DNA from: an uncultured Selenomonadaceae bacterium
GTDB taxonomy: Bacteria > Bacillota > Negativicutes > Selenomonadales > Selenomonadaceae
Length of the DNA stretch: 6,374 nucleotides
Assembly (NCBI GenBank): GCA_905236665.1
Contig: CAJONF010000191.1
Location: 1-6,374, forward strand
Reading direction: 5' to 3'
Below are positions 4,611 to 6,374 of the stretch, in pieces. The position numbers and the translations under genes were made by a program. Numbering within the stretch: the first letter of the stretch is position 1; every line of letters begins with the position of its first letter. Below the pieces are notes generated by a model, which worked only from the letters and a program-made list of their open reading frames with translations, was not told where the DNA came from and did not search any database.

Positions 4611-6374
4611 ATGGATAATTACAAATACATAACGGAAAATATAAAAGCAATGAAGGGACAATATCATTCTCTTAGTTCAAAGGCTGATGACTATGTTTTT
4701 TCTGCCCTTTGTGTCAAAGCAAATTTCTATAAAAATCCTTCGCTGGTTCTGAATGAAAGTGATTTTGCAGAAATTATTGTTGACAGCCCCAATGACGGCG
4801 GCGCAGATATTCTTTTGAGCGACCCGAATTCCGAGACCGCCGACCTTGTTATTGGACAGTCGAAATTTTATAAAAGTATTACTTCTGAACAGGTGCTTAA
4901 TGCCGTGCGCAAAATGGCAGACTTTTACAACGACATGACGGCGGGAGACTACGAAAAATTTAATGACAGAGTAAAAAGTCGTTTCCATAAATTGTACGAT
5001 GAAATTGGCGACGAATCCAAAATTCATTTCGTTTTCTACACGAGTGCAACGAAGAAAGGAATTAATATCAGGCGTATTGAAACAAAATTCCGCGAACTTT
5101 TAAACGATACACATTTAATTGAAATCGATATATTTTTTGCCGACGACCTAGAGGACGAAATCAAAGAATCACTCTTAAGAAAACCGACTGTAGAATATGG
5201 AAAAATTCAGATAGACGAGGCGAATAATTATCTTGCTTATGGCGACAGAGCAGTTATCGTGAATGTTTCCGCGTTTTCAATAAAAGATTTATATGACAAT
5301 CACAACATTGTTCTTCTCTCGCACAATCTACGTTATCACATCAAAGGCAAAGCGGCGGGTCTTGACATTGACAAAGCAATAAGAACTACCATTGAAAAAG
5401 ATTCAAAATCCTTTTGGTTCAAAAATAATGGCATAACGATTATTTGTGACGATTTTGAGATTGACGGCAACGTTGTAAAGCTTTGGAATTTTTCAATCGT
5501 CAACGGCGGGCAAACCACGTATCAGTTGCACCGGAGCGAACACATTGATAAGCAAAATTCTTTCTGGCTCCCGTGCAAAATCATAAAGACTGTAGGCAAG
5601 ACCGCTGACGAAAAAAATACTTTCAGCTTGTCTATAGCTCAAGCTACTAATTCTCAAAAGCCGATTCAACCCGCCGATTTGAAAGCCAACGCTCCCGAAC
5701 AAATTCGTTTTGCTCAAGCCATGAAAGCCGTCGGCGTGTTATACAAAACCAAACGCGGTGAAGAAGTTGACAAAAAATATCGCGCCGCTTATCTCAACAC
5801 TAATTTAGCCGAAGTCGGTAAACTTTGTCTGGCGGCAATTTTTCAAGAACCGTGCAAAGCTAGAAATAACCCTTCTTCCTCTTATAAAGACCTCGATAAA
5901 AATCCTTATTACAATCCGATTTTTAAAGATAATCCGGAACAAGTCGCCCAAATTTGCAAAGAGCTACTTTACATATACTATTACTTCGATAAAATTTTTC
6001 AGCCAAAATTTGACCGCGACAATAAAAATTTGCCGAATGCTAACGACAAAATAACTTTCGCAAACAAAGCACGGACAACTTGCGTTGCGTTTACGGCTCT
6101 TGCGGCGAGGTATCATCAGGGAAATATTACAGACAAAGACGTTACCGCTTTAATTTCTTCTCCGACCTCTTCCGACGTTTATAAAATGCTTCGCGACTTG
6201 GGCGATATGAAATTTCTTTTGCCGATAAAACTTTACACCGACGCTTACGACGCGGCGTTGGACAAATTATTTAAGGCGGTTATCAAAGCAGGAACAAAAA
6301 ATTATTCCATAGAGCGCAGACATAATTCAAATCTGACGCCGAACAGTTTCTTGCAGAACGACAAAAATTATTAC
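4611..6374 (+). CDS. AIPR-family (abortive infection phage resistance) protein, C-terminus beyond window
   Basis: An uninterrupted frame of 588 codons from ATG 4611 to the window end, with no stop reached, preceded by AGAGGA eight bases upstream. I assign it to the AIPR family (Pfam AIPR, linked to abortive infection of phage) from the central motifs FWFKNNGITI (268-277), FSIVNGGQTTYQL (294-306) and QATNSQKPIQPADLKAN (344-360), which have the order and spacing of that family. The N-terminal part looks like a restriction-endonuclease (PD-(D/E)XK) fold: NDGGADILL (61-69) followed by IGQSKFY (81-87), giving Asp66 and Gln83-x-Lys85 as likely metal-site residues, in the Gln variant of the motif. 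Residues 390-588 are helical-looking and charged with no motif I recognise. No signal peptide or membrane segment was seen, so it is cytosolic. It lies 15 bases after dut and may be read from the same message. Base use is similar to its neighbours, with no clear transfer mark. The mechanism is not known to me. Confidence 0.82.
   Translation, partial: MDNYKYITENIKAMKGQYHSLSSKADDYVFSALCVKANFYKNPSLVLNESDFAEIIVDSPNDGGADILLSDPNSETADLVIGQSKFYKSITSEQVLNAVRKMADFYNDMTAGDYEKFNDRVKSRFHKLYDEIGDESKIHFVFYTSATKKGINIRRIETKFRELLNDTHLIEIDIFFADDLEDEIKESLLRKPTVEYGKIQIDEANNYLAYGDRAVIVNVSAFSIKDLYDNHNIVLLSHNLRYHIKGKAAGLDIDKAIRTTIEKDSKSFWFKNNGITIICDDFEIDGNVVKLWNFSIVNGGQTTYQLHRSEHIDKQNSFWLPCKIIKTVGKTADEKNTFSLSIAQATNSQKPIQPADLKANAPEQIRFAQAMKAVGVLYKTKRGEEVDKKYRAAYLNTNLAEVGKLCLAAIFQEPCKARNNPSSSYKDLDKNPYYNPIFKDNPEQVAQICKELLYIYYYFDKIFQPKFDRDNKNLPNANDKITFANKARTTCVAFTALAARYHQGNITDKDVTALISSPTSSDVYKMLRDLGDMKFLLPIKLYTDAYDAALDKLFKAVIKAGTKNYSIERRHNSNLTPNSFLQNDKNYY

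Noticed and set aside
4677..5027. Minus-strand open frame opposite the AIPR gene
   Set aside because: A shadow of the long coding frame on the plus strand, which has a ribosome site and family motifs; the reverse product shows no domain.
1..6374. CRISPR array, tRNA or rRNA gene, insertion sequence
   Set aside because: No spaced direct repeats of CRISPR type, no cloverleaf-like or rRNA stretch, and no transposase frame with terminal inverted repeats was seen on either strand.

Overview
The window reads as a housekeeping stretch of a bacterial chromosome ending in a phage-defence gene. The best guess for the host is a Firmicute, perhaps a diderm one of the Negativicutes type. This rests on the ecfT-truA gene pair, the TatA/TatC pair, the UPF0173 hydrolase, the miaA-hfq pair, and mixed AT-rich sequence with ATG, TTG and GTG starts. 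The assignment is inference from gene order and protein style, with no database search behind it.

Layout: at the left edge, on the minus strand, lie tatA and the 5' part of tatC, overlapping by 4 bases. They encode a minimal Tat export system. A 96-base divergent region (548-643) separates tatA from the plus-strand genes. It carries two face-to-face sigma-70-like promoters and spaced T-tracts. From 644 to the right edge everything is on the plus strand: ecfT (ECF vitamin/metal transporter membrane subunit), truA (tRNA pseudouridine synthase), a UPF0173 metallo-beta-lactamase-fold hydrolase, miaA (tRNA A37 dimethylallyltransferase), hfq (RNA chaperone), dut (dUTPase), and a long AIPR-family gene that runs off the window. 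Gaps are 27, 93, -4, 23, 27 and 15 bases, so most of this could be one transcription unit. No convincing intrinsic terminator was seen anywhere. No stretch of 300 bases lacks a gene.

The genes fall into three themes: tRNA modification and RNA regulation (truA, miaA, hfq), transport and export (ecfT, tatAC), and DNA/nucleotide protection (dut, AIPR). The two points most worth a second look are these. First, miaA is in frame but appears to lack about 60 residues, including most of the tRNA-clasping inserted domain, and a degenerate 7-base tandem repeat sits exactly at the junction. Second, the AIPR-type protein, with an N-terminal nuclease-like D...QxK motif, sits 15 bases behind dut at the end of an otherwise housekeeping cluster. 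Other notable points are a promoter-like sequence inside the unusual N-terminal extension of miaA, and an ecfT without its usual ATPase genes beside it.
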